Positions 52,701-55,681 are shown, counted from the stretch's first letter. The stretch: 64,000 bases of DNA from Acholoe squamosa (GCA_949317995.1 OX439038.1:32200613-32264612), one strand, 5' to 3'. Notes: generated by a model from the letters alone, not told the origin. Numbers and translations are program-made.

Positions 52701-55681
52701 TTATGGTGCACATTACCCCTTTCAGCAAAAACCTTTGGCGAAAACATGTACAGTAGAAGTAGACCCGAGGTCGAACCTCTGGTCTAAAAAGTGGTAGGAA
52801 GTTGGGGGGGGGGTGCAGGAGTCAAGTGTCCATCCCTCCTTTATATGGATGGGAACTCAGAAGATCCCAAATATATGGCCTTAGCGTGTTCCTTAGTGGG
52901 CCGACCCCTGCTGAAGCTGATACCTTGTGAGATAAGGACTGATAACAGCGAGCTGATGGGTACCAGATGTTACGTAATGCACCCTGAAAAGTCGGCAGTG
53001 AATGAAAGGAATTTTCTCATTGGTCAATAATGTATCCCGCTAAGTCAGAATACAGATAGAACCAAGTGTACCACAACATCCCTTGTATAGATGGCAAGAG
53101 GTGTACCATCCTCCTCCCTCATACAGATGGAAACTAAGTGTATCATCCCCTCCCTCATAGCATTCTGCTCATACAGATGAGAACTAAGTGTACCACCCCC
53201 TCCCTCATACAGATGAGAACTAAGTGTACCACCCCCTCCCTCATACAGATGGGAACTAAGTGTACCACCCCCTCCCTCATACAGATGGGAACTAAGTGTA
53301 CCACCCCCTCCCTCATACAGATGAGAACTAAGTGTACCACCCCCTCCCTCATACAGATGGGAACTAAGTGTACCATCCCCCTTCCTCATACATATGGGAA
53401 CTAAGTGTTCTATCCCTCTCCCTCATACAGATGGAAACTAAGGGTATCATCCCCTCCCTCATACCATTCTGGTCATACAGATTGGAACTAAGTGTAACCA
53501 TCCCCCCTCCCTCATACAGATGGGAACTAAGTGTACCATCCCCCTCCCTCATACAGTGAGAACTAAGTGTACCACCCCCTCCCTCATACAGATGGGAACT
53601 TAGTGTATCATCCCCTCCCTCATACAGATGAGAACTAAGTGTACCATCCCCCTCCCTCATACAGATGAGAAGTAAGTGTACCACCCCCTCCCTCATACAT
53701 ATGGGAACTAAGTGTACCACCCCCTCCCTCATACAGATGGGAACTAAGTGTACCACCCCCTCCCTCATACAGATGGGAACTAAGTGTACCACCCCCCTTC
53801 CTCATACATATGGGAACTAACTGTACCATCCCCCTTCCTAATACAGATGGAAACTGAGTGTATCATCCCCTCCCTCATACCATTCTGGTCATACAGATGG
53901 GAACCAAGTGTACCATCCCCCCTCCCTCATACAGATGGGAACTGAGTGTAGCATCCCCCTCCCTCATACTGATGGGAACTAAGTGTATCGCCTACTCCCT
54001 CATACAGATGGGAACTAAGTGTAGCATCCCCCTCCCTCATACAGATGGAAACTTAGTGTACCATTCCCTTTCCTCATATAGATAGGAACTAAGTGTATCA
54101 TCCCCCTCCCTCATACAGATGGGAACTAAGTGTACCACCCCCTCCCTCATACAGATGGGAACTAAGGGAGTGATAAATTTTTTAGCGCCTCCCCACGCTG
54201 CGTAGCGGGGGTCCCGCGAAGCGGCATGGGAGGCGCTATGATGATTGCATTTCTCCCATGTGATGAGGTGTCACAATACAGAATCACCAAACCGGGAGGC
54301 ATTTTTTTATGCAGTCACAACCGTATTTCTTGTTAACAACAGGGGGGGGGCTGGTGGGTTTGCGTGCGGACGCGTGAAAATTTTTTCGACCCCCCATAAG
54401 GGACAAAAATCGCACGCGAACGTCTCCTATTAGCCTATAGTAACACGCGGGGTTTTCCACTGAAAAGAGGTGAAATTATTTTGACCCCCCCCATCAGAGG
54501 TGTTGAAAAAATTCTGACCCCCCCAGTCAAGGGGTTGAAAAAATTCTGACCCCCCCTCAAACCCACCAGCCCCCCTCTGTTGTTAAAAAATGATCACTCC
54601 CTAAGTGTACCAACCATATGGGAACTAAGTGTACTACCCCCCCCCCATACAGATGGGAACTAAGTGCACCACCCCTTCCCTCATACAGATGGGAACTAAG
54701 TGTACCATCCCCCTCCCTCATACAGATGGAACTAAGAGAGAGAGAGGGGAACGAAAAGTTTTCCCACTCCTGTTTGCTTATGCAAATAGGAGCAAGCAAA
54801 TCACCCCTTTCTTTATAAGATGGATAGTACCACTCTTATCCAATACAGGTTGGAACCAATACACATGTATAGATAAGGACCAAGAGAGGGGAGGATGGCA
54901 GTGATGGAGGGCGCTAGAATACAGGTAGGAGCAGGAGGGGTGAGGCTGTCAGGAAGAATCTACATAGATTAAGTTCCACTGCAGGCTATTTACGGTACCA
55001 CAGGAGCAGAATACCCTTATTGATCAGTCCTGCAATATGGATATCCACGCGCATATCTACACTGCGTACTACTCCTTGAGTCTGGACATTGATACAGTAC
55101 ATATCTCTGTTCTGGCACTGTTCTCCACTTAGATATGCCTATATAAGGGAGTGGTAATTATTTATCAACAGGGGGGGGGGTGGTGGGTTTGAGGGGGGCG
55201 TAAAATTTTCAGACCCCTCCCAAAGGGGGGGGCTAAAAAAATTTTGAGCGCTCTTTAAGGGGGGGGGCTAAAAAATTCACCCTCTTTTTGGCAAAAAAGC
55301 CCGCGTGCTACTATAGATCAAAGAGGGGTGTGAAAACTCTTCGCCCCTCCGGCACGGGGGGCGGCCCAAAAAATTTTGAATGCCGTTGAGGGGGGCGTAA
55401 AAAATTTTCGCGCATCCGCGCAAAAACCCACCACCCCCCCTTTGATAAATAATGACCACTCCAGTACAAAATGTAACAGGAAGAAAGGGGGATGGGTGGT
55501 TGAGAAGTAAACCTGTAGTAGGTAGCAGGTGATATATTACGCATCATCCATGGTGAGAGGTGGGAGATCATACAAGGCTTGTCTTTACCCCAAGGCCTTA
55601 CCTTCTGTAGCTGAGTGTCGATCCTCCACAGACGCAGGCTCTGGTCCCGTGACCACGTGACCAGCTGGTAGTCTGCACAGT
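7629..55681 (-). CDS. WDR59: WDR59, GATOR2 complex subunit, 3' part of gene
   Basis: WDR59 is a scaffold subunit of GATOR2, the lysosome-associated complex that relieves GATOR1 inhibition of Rag GTPases and so promotes mTORC1 activity. Sixteen exons read in order (55602-55681, 29444-29655, 28504-28774, 28023-28127, 27650-27773, 27259-27346, 18019-18169, 17678-17841, 17396-17477, 17095-17207, 15804-15951, one of 13397-13451 or 12169-12226, 9610-9727, 9268-9410, 8705-8812, 7629-7750) give 694 residues with every phase closing. Visible are the last WD40 strand (QLVTWSRDQSLRLWRID), the RWD domain, a conserved middle region and the Cys/His-rich C-terminal zinc domain ending PTGCGCECLHES. The remaining WD40 repeats lie right of the window. 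Introns hold many mobile elements. Confidence 0.95.
8308..8325. repeat. 18-bp perfect palindrome
   Basis: CAGATGAGATCTCATCTG, preceded 30 bp upstream by a partial copy of its left arm. Intronic; no function can be assigned. Confidence 0.5.
8705..8812 (-). CDS. WDR59: WDR59 exon, zinc-binding domain
   Basis: 108 nt, phase 1 to 1. Encodes FHVICQNCKAQGRSPQCGTC followed by RQFSIRCSLCHIAIRG: four CxxC-type pairs of the RING-like/zinc ribbon region. Acceptor tcttccag and donor gtaa. Confidence 0.94.
8918..9134. repeat. Degenerate CCGTAATC-family element
   Basis: Ends aaccataacttcatactgcg and cggcttatatgcgggagatt are eroded forms of the terminal inverted repeat seen in the family at 10722; an old copy. 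Confidence 0.45.
9268..9410 (-). CDS. WDR59: WDR59 exon
   Basis: 143 nt, phase 2 to 1. Encodes ILEPAQRNQYDQFKKAYAKI then LYQWQLLTKSSEVLRYVS, the helical region before the zinc domain. Donor G|gtatgt. Confidence 0.94.
9610..9727 (-). CDS. WDR59: WDR59 exon
   Basis: 118 nt, phase 1 to 2. Encodes VSKVKRSSSWSELYEDCRII then an acidic stretch EEARDPAEIEREAHEKNI. It starts in phase 1, as required after either alternative exon. Confidence 0.9.
10129..10313 (+). repeat. SINE-like repeat, copy 4
   Basis: Full-length copy in the same orientation as copies 1-3, ending in actcactcact, in a WDR59 intron. Confidence 0.75.
10722..10964. mobile_element. CCGTAATC-family MITE (TA target), copy 1
   Basis: 243 bp with termini CCGTAATCTCTCACGTATAA and its near-complement, flanked by TA on both sides. 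Interior is built of repeated cgTATAAGgCGCA modules in both orientations. The TA duplication and termini suggest a Tc1/mariner- or pogo-type non-autonomous element. Confidence 0.85.
11000..12168. other. WDR59 intron, nothing recognised
   Basis: AT-rich, no splice-bounded open frames found. The ORF at 11196-11486 has no similarity I recognise and no flanking splice signals. Confidence 0.6.
12169..12226 (-). CDS. WDR59: WDR59 alternative exon B
   Basis: 58 nt, phase 0 to 1, acceptor ggacacag and donor gtaagtc. Encodes YSPYHTIHPSDTSLKGWNF with one leftover base that pairs with CG of exon 9610-9727 to give Thr. The GWNF end resembles the GWN segment of vertebrate WDR59, so this is the ancestral-looking version. 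It is homologous to the exon at 13397-13451. Confidence 0.8.
12594..13024. repeat. Segment flanked by 22-bp direct repeats
   Basis: caaataacgctaaatctttt plus ag occurs exactly at 12594-12615 and 13003-13024, bracketing about 390 bp of AT-rich sequence. It could be a target-site duplication around an inserted sequence or a simple local duplication. Confidence 0.5.
13397..13451 (-). CDS. WDR59: WDR59 alternative exon A
   Basis: 55 nt, phase 0 to 1, acceptor ttttggcag and strong donor gtaagtttc. Encodes TDPCSLSPLADTSVPWAL plus one leftover base. It aligns with exon B over the Pro, DTS and Trp positions with a one-codon gap. Using both exons creates a frameshift and a stop; using neither also does. 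I infer mutually exclusive splicing. Confidence 0.7.
14272..14504. mobile_element. CCGTAATC-family MITE, copy 2
   Basis: 233 bp, termini CCGTAATCTCCCGCGTATAA and GTGGGAGATTACGG, TA on both sides. Confidence 0.85.
14703..15002. mobile_element. Harbinger-like MITE (GGCCACACC family)
   Basis: 300 bp with inverted ends GGCCACACCAAAAAAA and TTTTTTTTTGGTGTGGCC, then subterminal TCTACGGATTT and AAATCCGTAGA. A 3-bp TTA repeat flanks it (14700-14702 and 15003-15005), as in PIF/Harbinger elements. Only one copy in the window. Confidence 0.75.
15804..15951 (-). CDS. WDR59: WDR59 exon
   Basis: 148 nt, phase 2 to 0, acceptor ccctgcag and donor gtaagttt. Encodes IHHYSSIYDVQTVAMLCCVF, the conserved helix pair, followed by a Ser-rich stretch ending NFNN. 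Confidence 0.92.
16030..16255 (+). repeat. 160-230-bp interspersed repeat, copy 1
   Basis: Shares gggcgccgccaatgctgg, gatgggtaccagttggccc and ctcattggctaataatt with copies at about 47835-48115 (reverse), 52890-53045 (partial) and 56705-56880 (reverse). No clear terminal repeats; probably a MITE or SINE of unknown class. Confidence 0.65.
16719..16795. repeat. (TA)n microsatellite
   Basis: About 38 uninterrupted TA dinucleotides in a WDR59 intron. Confidence 0.98.
17095..17207 (-). CDS. WDR59: WDR59 exon
   Basis: 113 nt, phase 0 to 2. Encodes VWSLAALTGSHSLEPSSNPD then KETPWAFRPFGRKLIKS, continuing the VGRRDLVQ|VWSL motif of the previous exon. Confidence 0.94.
17396..17477 (-). CDS. WDR59: WDR59 exon
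   Basis: 82 nt, phase 2 to 0. Encodes LEGDNIPEKCTKNASAAAAV then GRRDLVQ; matches the conserved family segment NAA-x-AxxVGRKDLVQ. Confidence 0.94.
17678..17841 (-). CDS. WDR59: WDR59 exon
   Basis: 164 nt, phase 0 to 2. Lys/Arg-rich linker (KHRTRTKTRPKESLDGRTKS) then IVIYDASCLLPVQKQLAEAY, matching the family's conserved IxDxxCLLPV motif. Confidence 0.92.
18019..18169 (-). CDS. WDR59: WDR59 exon
   Basis: 151 nt, phase 2 to 0. Encodes ALTALSSFGHSQVTLTPQGT, then ISLQHFYSYKDR, which corresponds to the ISxFYYKxR motif of vertebrate WDR59. Confidence 0.92.
18240..18560 (+). repeat. 300-bp dispersed repeat, copy 1 (inverted relative to copy 2)
   Basis: Contains aaaatggctgccatttttgc, ggtgatataagcttgac and ctcagaggtcacttc, which recur in reverse complement at 25560-25870. 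No clear terminal structure. Confidence 0.6.
18600..21606. other. WDR59 intron, nothing recognised
   Basis: AT-rich intronic sequence with short unsupported ORFs; no further element boundaries found. Confidence 0.55.
21607..22349. mobile_element. CCGTAATC-family MITE with internal 86-bp tandem repeat, copy 3
   Basis: 743 bp with TA on both sides. The interior carries about five tandem units of about 86 bp (agttcaagctgtcatcgg at about 21848, 21933, 22020, 22107 and 22192). It is far more GC-rich than surrounding DNA. The long ORF 21491-22021 is a by-product of this repeat. Confidence 0.85.
22525..22591 (-). repeat. Truncated SINE-like repeat, copy 5
   Basis: Reverse copy, only the gagtgagtgag to tcatattcatggcgag portion. 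Confidence 0.65.
22600..22806 (+). mobile_element. LINE 3'-end fragment
   Basis: Ends in gataaataaaaatgttaaaa followed by the acttgaaacttgaacttgag simple tail typical of non-LTR retrotransposon 3' ends. No reverse-transcriptase coding remains. Confidence 0.45.
22810..24848. other. WDR59 intron, nothing recognised
   Basis: No gene, element boundary or RNA gene identified. Confidence 0.55.
24849..24984. mobile_element. hAT-like MITE, copy 3 (degraded right end)
   Basis: Starts CAGAGATGCCACTCACTGAC; the right end (taaagttacatgaaatctg) has decayed from AGTGGCATCTCTG. Confidence 0.65.
25205..25498. mobile_element. CCGTAATC-family MITE, copy 4
   Basis: 294 bp, TA-flanked. Interior shares the gggggacatcaagacctttc subfamily segment with copies at 31438, 34890 and 48409. 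Confidence 0.85.
25560..25870 (-). repeat. 300-bp dispersed repeat, copy 2
   Basis: Reverse complement of the 18240-18560 repeat, about 7 kb away on the opposite strand. Confidence 0.6.
26621..26953. mobile_element. Harbinger-like foldback MITE (GGGAGTGATCA family), copy 1
   Basis: 333 bp with long inverted ends GGGAGTGATCATT and AATGATCACTCCC, then G-runs and ctggtgggtttg / caaacccaccag. TTA repeats flank it (26618-26620 and 26954-26956). It is almost wholly self-complementary. The ORF at 26776-26982 lies in this element and is not a gene. Confidence 0.85.
27259..27346 (-). CDS. WDR59: WDR59 exon
   Basis: 88 nt, phase 1 to 2. Encodes FLVCFTRQASEVTLTTARRT then SSNADLTPR, joining the GARFCGAG motif to the ALTALSSFG motif. 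Confidence 0.92.
27650..27773 (-). CDS. WDR59: WDR59 exon
   Basis: 124 nt, phase 0 to 1. Encodes GQSSSSLQQPPSFLPIFNTG, then VSVPFPRTCGARFCGAG, a strongly conserved WDR59 segment. Two acceptors 6 nt apart (gggtcag|ggtcag|TCC) allow an in-frame two-residue difference. Confidence 0.94.
28023..28127 (-). CDS. WDR59: WDR59 exon, end of RWD domain
   Basis: 105 nt, phase 0. Encodes ALSDTSLQHVKHNRSCIEPC then LRQLTTSLDALTNNQ; matches the SCLEPCLRQL motif. Confidence 0.94.
28504..28774 (-). CDS. WDR59: WDR59 exon, RWD domain
   Basis: 271 nt, phase 2 to 0. Encodes LRQEFQLVNIDIPNVTVDEM and the YPNN loop (FPETYPNNTQPTFNV) characteristic of RWD domains, which mediate protein contacts within GATOR2. Confidence 0.95.
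28964..29196. mobile_element. CCGTAATC-family MITE, copy 5
   Basis: 233 bp, TA-flanked, closely related to copy 2. Confidence 0.85.
29444..29655 (-). CDS. WDR59: WDR59 exon, linker after WD40
   Basis: 212 nt, phase 0 to 2, acceptor tattttccag and donor AG|gtatgat. Acidic, low-conservation linker (LCGHDVGSGSVDAGIPGSDV...STTPPNR) between the WD40 propeller and the RWD domain. Phases on both sides close. Confidence 0.88.
29842..30452 (-). repeat. SINE-like repeat, copy 6, split by a LINE insertion
   Basis: Reverse copy: 29842-29915 matches the middle of the repeat (gagaactacattaca, ttcacagaggaat) and 30392-30450 matches its end (ttttaagtgggctaggga). The LINE fragment lies exactly between the two halves. 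Confidence 0.65.
29920..30390 (+). mobile_element. LINE 3' fragment with zinc-motif ORF end
   Basis: ORF 30028-30330 encodes a degraded C-terminus with CKHYHVTQDVQHVLLYC, the zinc-binding spacing seen after the reverse transcriptase of many LINEs. The 3' end is cattagtcaataaagcaatc followed by ttgaatcttgaaa. It is 5'-truncated, with no reverse transcriptase core left. Confidence 0.65.
30453..31437. other. WDR59 intron, nothing recognised
   Basis: No supported gene or element; the ORF at 30567-30848 lacks support. Confidence 0.5.
31438..31722. mobile_element. CCGTAATC-family MITE, copy 6
   Basis: 285 bp, TA-flanked, same subfamily as copies 4 and 7. Confidence 0.85.
32299..32620. promoter_or_regulatory. 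Cluster of promoter-type motifs (candidate regulatory module)
   Basis: Within 320 bp: two CCAATCAG boxes (32301 and 32452), the palindromic E-box GGTCACGTGACC (32321-32332), a perfect CRE-type GTGACGTCAC (32334-32343), a GC box GGGGCGGGGC (32579-32588), an octamer ATGCAAAT (32594-32601) and a TATA-like gatatataatataaat just after. Also an internal near-repeat ctaattaggggattagtg / ctaattaggagattagtg. No coding start is evident beside it. Could be an intronic enhancer or promoter, or a captured LTR piece. Confidence 0.45.
33089..33470 (-). other. LTR-like segment, possible solo LTR
   Basis: Starts TGTTGGGTGG on the + strand. On the - strand it shows a TATA-like run (about 33405) and then AATAAA (33190-33195) with an adjacent cctacccgagaggtagg hairpin, the order expected of U3-R-U5. 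No second copy and no flanking 5-bp repeat found, so this is tentative. Confidence 0.3.
33471..34336. other. Intron sequence; 46-bp local tandem duplication
   Basis: A unit containing gtgttgatttttgcctatac is duplicated at about 33490-33575. Nothing else recognised. Confidence 0.5.
34337..34873 (-). CDS. Unrecognised secreted/membrane-type protein, 178 aa
   Basis: ATG at 34871-34873, stop at 34337. The N-terminus is a good signal peptide (MAATRLFLAVLATTLGRCLA). The mature part contains GVVFIPGREISTADAEYM, one N-glycosylation sequon (NGT) and two Cys; the C-terminal half is Arg/Lys-rich. No transmembrane segment follows, so it could be secreted or a truncated surface protein. It lies on the same strand as, and downstream of, the gag-pol element, which raises the possibility of an envelope-like ORF. 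I see no diagnostic fusion or cleavage motif, so that is only a hypothesis. A MITE starts 16 nt upstream of its ATG. Confidence 0.5.
   Translation of the reverse strand: MAATRLFLAVLATTLGRCLAFEVLSRPTLGVVFIPGREISTADAEYMSQIFTFELPPTARNEKTLHIEALCKDAVRRNIFNGTTSSLNTCGIIKLYEKWSDEVILSLQRARRRQIHKTMVTIPVEGNKTRTSHKRQPRMGEPFMVIAEAITGMTRTIEIARNREHIEVIYQGYCTASL
34890..35181. mobile_element. CCGTAATC-family MITE, copy 7
   Basis: 292 bp, TA-flanked (34888-34889 and 35182-35183); inserted immediately upstream of the ORF at 34337-34873. Confidence 0.85.
35243..35653 (-). CDS. Unrecognised protein, 136 aa
   Basis: ATG at 35651-35653. Hydrophilic, with a basic patch SRKRRAWSGED that could be a nuclear localisation signal, and a beta-rich C-terminal half (YTVVRLGSRNETGMYRWEFV, LEVKISPACDTVTVRA). 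It is divergent to the + strand gene starting at 35854, with about 200 bp between the two ATGs. No family recognised. A frame on the same strand (35518-35817) overlaps it and may reflect an upstream exon. Confidence 0.45.
   Translation of the reverse strand: MDAHYFCRESSQSSTRDETLSGFGNQCNMSGEPSRKRRAWSGEDVNSPPVDRQGQKVSGTSCEVAGRKLPGDTEHESNDVMRGEYTVVRLGSRNETGMYRWEFVGDIVGTSMLEVKISPACDTVTVRATSSMRGQN
35782..35789 (+). promoter_or_regulatory. TATA box of the + strand spliced gene
   Basis: TATATAAG, 72 nt upstream of the ATG at 35854, with a pyrimidine-rich initiator-like cgcactcctatctgtc about 30 nt downstream. Position and spacing fit a focused core promoter. Confidence 0.6.
35854..37255 (+). CDS. 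Unrecognised Pro/Ser-rich nuclear-type protein, spliced, 295 aa
   Basis: Two exons: 35854-36727 and 37242-37255, joined across a GT-AG intron (donor gtaagtgg, acceptor ttactttacag). The short second exon adds DVPE and a stop. The N-terminal 90 residues look folded (SVRLLLPFDILERGHYYMLF...). The centre is a long Pro/Ser/Thr/Ala-rich region, then a basic RRSSRAPKRRRLE cluster resembling a nuclear localisation signal, and an acidic tail. This layout suggests a regulatory nuclear protein. It runs antisense to the gag-pol direction and overlaps other-strand shadow frames. No family recognised. Confidence 0.55.
36728..37241 (+). other. Intron of the + strand spliced gene
   Basis: 514 nt, gtaagtgg...ttactttacag. 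Contains a second TATA-like run (tgtatatataacagccggcc) near 36833; no coding signal I trust. Confidence 0.5.
37676..38092 (-). CDS. Unrecognised protein, 138 aa
   Basis: ATG at 38090-38092, TAG stop at 37676. Compact, globular-looking, helix-rich composition (HEEFRHLLRALAFEFALED, WARWQKYMLCSEEYRLQFVR). The antisense frames are less protein-like. A putative acceptor (gggttgatag) ends 2 nt before the ATG, so it could be the second exon of a gene beginning with the ORF at 38207-38500. No family recognised. Confidence 0.5.
   Translation of the reverse strand: MRGDAYLDGDLPAIGAAHEEFRHLLRALAFEFALEDTDAAGMSWARWQKYMLCSEEYRLQFVRIFLFLYSNMLENTGMPDVGEIRHFIHLGQNDPMGLIWAARDIMSTFGPSEQYMPGASGVERDLYEEMPGLVRRDM
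38207..38500 (-). CDS. Unrecognised protein, 97 aa
   Basis: ATG at 38498-38500. Starts with an amphipathic helix (SQKEVILRSLTSWLRTWDLY), then ERRSTFAAQDRIEAARATAQ and a Ser/Thr-rich tail. It stops at 38207, about 115 nt before the next - strand ORF. A donor-like CAG|gtcagt lies just after the stop at about 38186, so a broken or alternative splice to 37676-38092 is possible. Confidence 0.45.
   Translation of the reverse strand: MSSQKEVILRSLTSWLRTWDLYMAADLERRSTFAAQDRIEAARATAQEIMQGRYETSSDEMGRVTPVSRAGATRTSDTETSSTAGGDHGRRVYGPMP
38742..38994 (+). CDS. Signal-peptide-bearing first exon, unrecognised
   Basis: ATG at 38742 opens MSPIIVLLLLTAGDSFLCAT, a clear signal peptide, followed by 65 residues with an N-glycosylation sequon (NST) and three Cys. 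A strong donor (gtaagtacc) sits at 38995. No convincing downstream exon: the + strand beyond is antisense to pol. Low-confidence gene start. Confidence 0.35.
39076..41514 (-). pseudogene. pol: pol, 3' part: RNase H end, integrase, repeat-bearing acidic tail
   Basis: Continues pol after the frameshift. First the RNase H C-terminal part (VTIVTDHKPLIPLLQNA), then a degraded integrase zinc region (the second His and first Cys of the HHCC set are replaced), then the integrase core with the first Asp in QCDFIGPL (about residue 328) and the second in IHTDR (about 388). The following segment, which should carry the catalytic Glu, is missing: the frame jumps to TSFSPYTLLFGRDP. A roughly 300-residue acidic tail follows, containing seven tandem 9-residue units of the PREGMNDEI type (about residues 608-670). 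It ends with the RKPVDY motif common near gypsy pol ends. Confidence 0.8.
39503..39690 (-). repeat. 27-bp tandem repeat inside pol tail
   Basis: Seven imperfect in-frame units encoding PREGMNNDM, PREGMDNII, PHTGMDDII and similar. Length is a multiple of three, so the frame is kept. Confidence 0.85.
41501..43477 (-). pseudogene. pol: pol, 5' part: protease, reverse transcriptase, RNase H start
   Basis: Protease active site LVDTGAS with Asp at residue 17 of this frame. RT follows with the YLDD catalytic box at about residue 460 and the conserved FGLAGAPWNFTKVM and FLGYLVNKDGL segments. RNase H begins with TDAS near residue 612. The frame is lost at a run of As at about 41522-41527, and the downstream RNase H is in another frame (start of the next ORF). 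The upstream part of this frame is open back to the gag stop, consistent with expression as a gag-pol fusion. Confidence 0.85.
43561..46041 (-). CDS. gag: gag polyprotein, 826 aa
   Basis: ATG at 46039-46041 (MTGRPFSVRGTLGRADRRFH). The first 400 residues are acidic, Gly/Ser/Gln-rich and probably disordered. Residues about 404-570 match the retrotransposon Gag domain (NLPSFKGERGEAHENYFEEM, AHEWLKTIPDN). Next comes an Arg/Gly/Gln-rich nucleic-acid-binding region. Near residue 770 a zinc-knuckle-like CVIHGTGGHSTEAC has C-x2-H spacing instead of C-x2-C. The frame is intact. The stop at 43561-43563 directly follows a slippery heptamer. The N-terminal extension makes it unusually long for a gypsy gag. 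Confidence 0.85.
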   Translation of the reverse strand: MTGRPFSVRGTLGRADRRFHAPQAYSTPQREGIEDEGSQHARHGSSADRQREIETELHGSAEARQRLVEGVKKAWSETFSKRATRASGSSEGYVAVQLGNKGEVQIDDTNVHGKVVRTTLENRESPEFGLVGAVGGVDQNRHLAAEQVGGPRGRHTDPRPDKPAGIIRGRGGVEGEFSEQPGSSSHSTGVNRGCTRCVIRPDLLQDDSEDDEDVIYLSQTYKGGRSGRKGETPFGGRPTPQEAASVKKRLFQEDEKGPVGGWQDVTFEDIEQLQGDLQQDSTIGSLKEIHGKVQVVKWNLKNIKRTVRAFRERNLEDSGESSGTDGAERQSEDRDTQEDDQATDGDNIQSLDDERSEDDGDQPLGEHFGNNSNNLSEEEEGAVDVPDRHTPPQQDPQHNPPQQLNMQATPAINLPSFKGERGEAHENYFEEMDRLGVVFDWTPAQALSMVKLGIKGKAHEWLKTIPDNRKDTMDHLRTAVEETFRDRRPGWQKLRDLFGLKQEPGQSALDFAISLSKYRVVGENDDAITSAFISGLTPAFGKEVAKLQNQTFQDLIQAATWYETLERKTDGKKSSINAMGLCLDQETRKDGSMDMRDLTARLGDLTDAMHVQSAQLAMMSTGQQSNNEQQAGMESRPDGEYGRAGQRQYHQPRGGWNGNARPQFYGRRENERGYRQYDGVGGGPDSQAREASVGNGRGYFNRNQGVSQGRWESRDRDPMRQPFGRGYPRSDFFYRRDNYNRNAGGEVNRPSGFQRTGATDTGRTSAEAGENNRKFCVIHGTGGHSTEACFWFSRIQGMGKETQDSTEDISGGQGVRVSKAADKQGN
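43564..43570 (-). promoter_or_regulatory. Programmed -1 ribosomal frameshift heptamer GGGAAAC
   Basis: On the - strand GGGAAAC is read as G GGA AAC in the gag frame and is immediately followed by the gag TAG. The -1 frame continues open into protease. This matches the X XXY YYZ rule. No downstream pseudoknot was modelled. Confidence 0.75.
46042..47530. other. Leader / possible 5' LTR region of the retroelement
   Basis: No ORF of interest. On the + strand it has cttataaatgg (46181) and, 65 nt on, aaataaaa (46249). The mirrored ccatttataagg could act as TATA for - strand gag. A (CTGCGCGCCTGCGCAG) palindrome is at about 47032-47047. A second copy that would prove an LTR was not found. Confidence 0.3.
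47835..48115 (-). repeat. Interspersed repeat of the 16030 type, copy 2
   Basis: Reverse copy sharing ggccaactggtacccatctg and caatggctgcgcccatggg; the ggggcccgctata end is also shared with 16058-16065. Confidence 0.65.
48409..48828. mobile_element. CCGTAATC-family MITE, copy 8, interrupted
   Basis: TA-flanked; split at 48449/48593 by a nested hAT-like MITE. Without the insert it has the usual length, about 270 bp. Confidence 0.85.
48450..48592. mobile_element. hAT-like MITE, copy 4, nested
   Basis: 143 bp, CAGAGATGCCACTCACTGGC to GTGGCATCACTG, with a perfect 6-bp repeat TAAGAC (48444-48449 and 48593-48598) inside the host MITE. Confidence 0.85.
48890..49770. repeat. GGGGTACC-rich repeat element
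   Basis: The motif gaaaggggtac recurs about seven times (near 49113, 49198, 49317, 49363, 49575, 49688 and 49720) at irregular spacing. No coding function; likely an old repetitive element of unknown class. Confidence 0.5.
49377..49549. mobile_element. hAT-like MITE (CAGGGATGTAAGTC family), nested
   Basis: 173 bp with inverted ends CAGGGATGTAAGTC and GACTTACATCCCTG and a perfect 6-bp repeat ACCTTT (49371-49376 and 49550-49555). Inserted in the GGGGTACC-rich repeat. Confidence 0.85.
49900..50230. repeat. Purine-rich low-complexity tract
   Basis: G/A-rich (gaggcagg-type) imperfect repetition. The - strand ORF across it is a composition artefact. Confidence 0.6.
50340..50625. repeat. AT-rich tandem repeat, ~30/60-bp unit
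   Basis: Units of the type attgctgacaaatagtgcat alternate with gagaaatagtgagtaattac. The ORF at 50352-50612 is a by-product. Confidence 0.75.
50810..52405. repeat. Minisatellite, ~38-bp unit, about 40 copies
   Basis: Head-to-tail units built from aagggttaactg, cacatcaatgcatcatg and ccatccat. Variant types (gcacatc/gtgcatc/atatgc; catgcc/catacc) alternate in a higher-order two-unit (about 76 bp) pattern. No unique spacers, so not a CRISPR array. Confidence 0.9.
52890..53045 (+). repeat. Interspersed repeat of the 16030 type, copy 3 (partial)
   Basis: Shares gatgggtaccaga, ggcagtgaatg and ctcattggtcaataatgta with copy 1; flanks the second minisatellite. Confidence 0.55.
53060..54740. repeat. 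Minisatellite, 36-bp unit, about 30 copies, interrupted
   Basis: Unit based on acagatgggaactaagtgta followed by ccaccccctccctcat. Because 36 is divisible by three, several frames stay open on both strands; none is a credible gene. A Harbinger-like MITE splits the array at 54166-54601. Confidence 0.9.
54166..54601. mobile_element. Harbinger-like foldback MITE, copy 2, inserted in minisatellite
   Basis: 436 bp, ends GGGAGTGATAAATTTTTTA and TTAAAAAATGATCACTCCC, TAA on both sides (54163-54165 and 54602-54604); the minisatellite resumes directly afterwards. Contains an extra 54-bp near-perfect hairpin at 54185-54238 (agcgcctccc ... gggaggcgct). Confidence 0.88.
55147..55462. mobile_element. Harbinger-like foldback MITE, copy 3
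   Basis: 316 bp, GGGAGTGGTAATTATTTATC to TAATGACCACTCC; right flanking TAA not preserved. Located 140 bp from a WDR59 exon. Confidence 0.8.
55602..55681 (-). CDS. WDR59: WDR59 exon, last WD40 strand
   Basis: 80 nt, enters with two bases and leaves in phase 0; acceptor tttgttccag, donor gtaagg. Encodes CADYQLVTWSRDQSLRLWRI then DTQLQK. This is the most upstream WDR59 exon I can identify here. Confidence 0.95.

Noticed and set aside
53045-53829. Overlapping ORFs of 62-142 codons on both strands
   Set aside because: Artefacts of a stop-free 36-bp tandem unit; no start context, domain or splice support.
54185-54238. tRNA or structured RNA gene
   Set aside because: It is a simple near-perfect inverted repeat lacking tRNA landmarks and lies within a MITE.
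50810-54740. Possible CRISPR array
   Set aside because: Units are contiguous with no unique spacers, and the host DNA is clearly eukaryotic; these are minisatellites.
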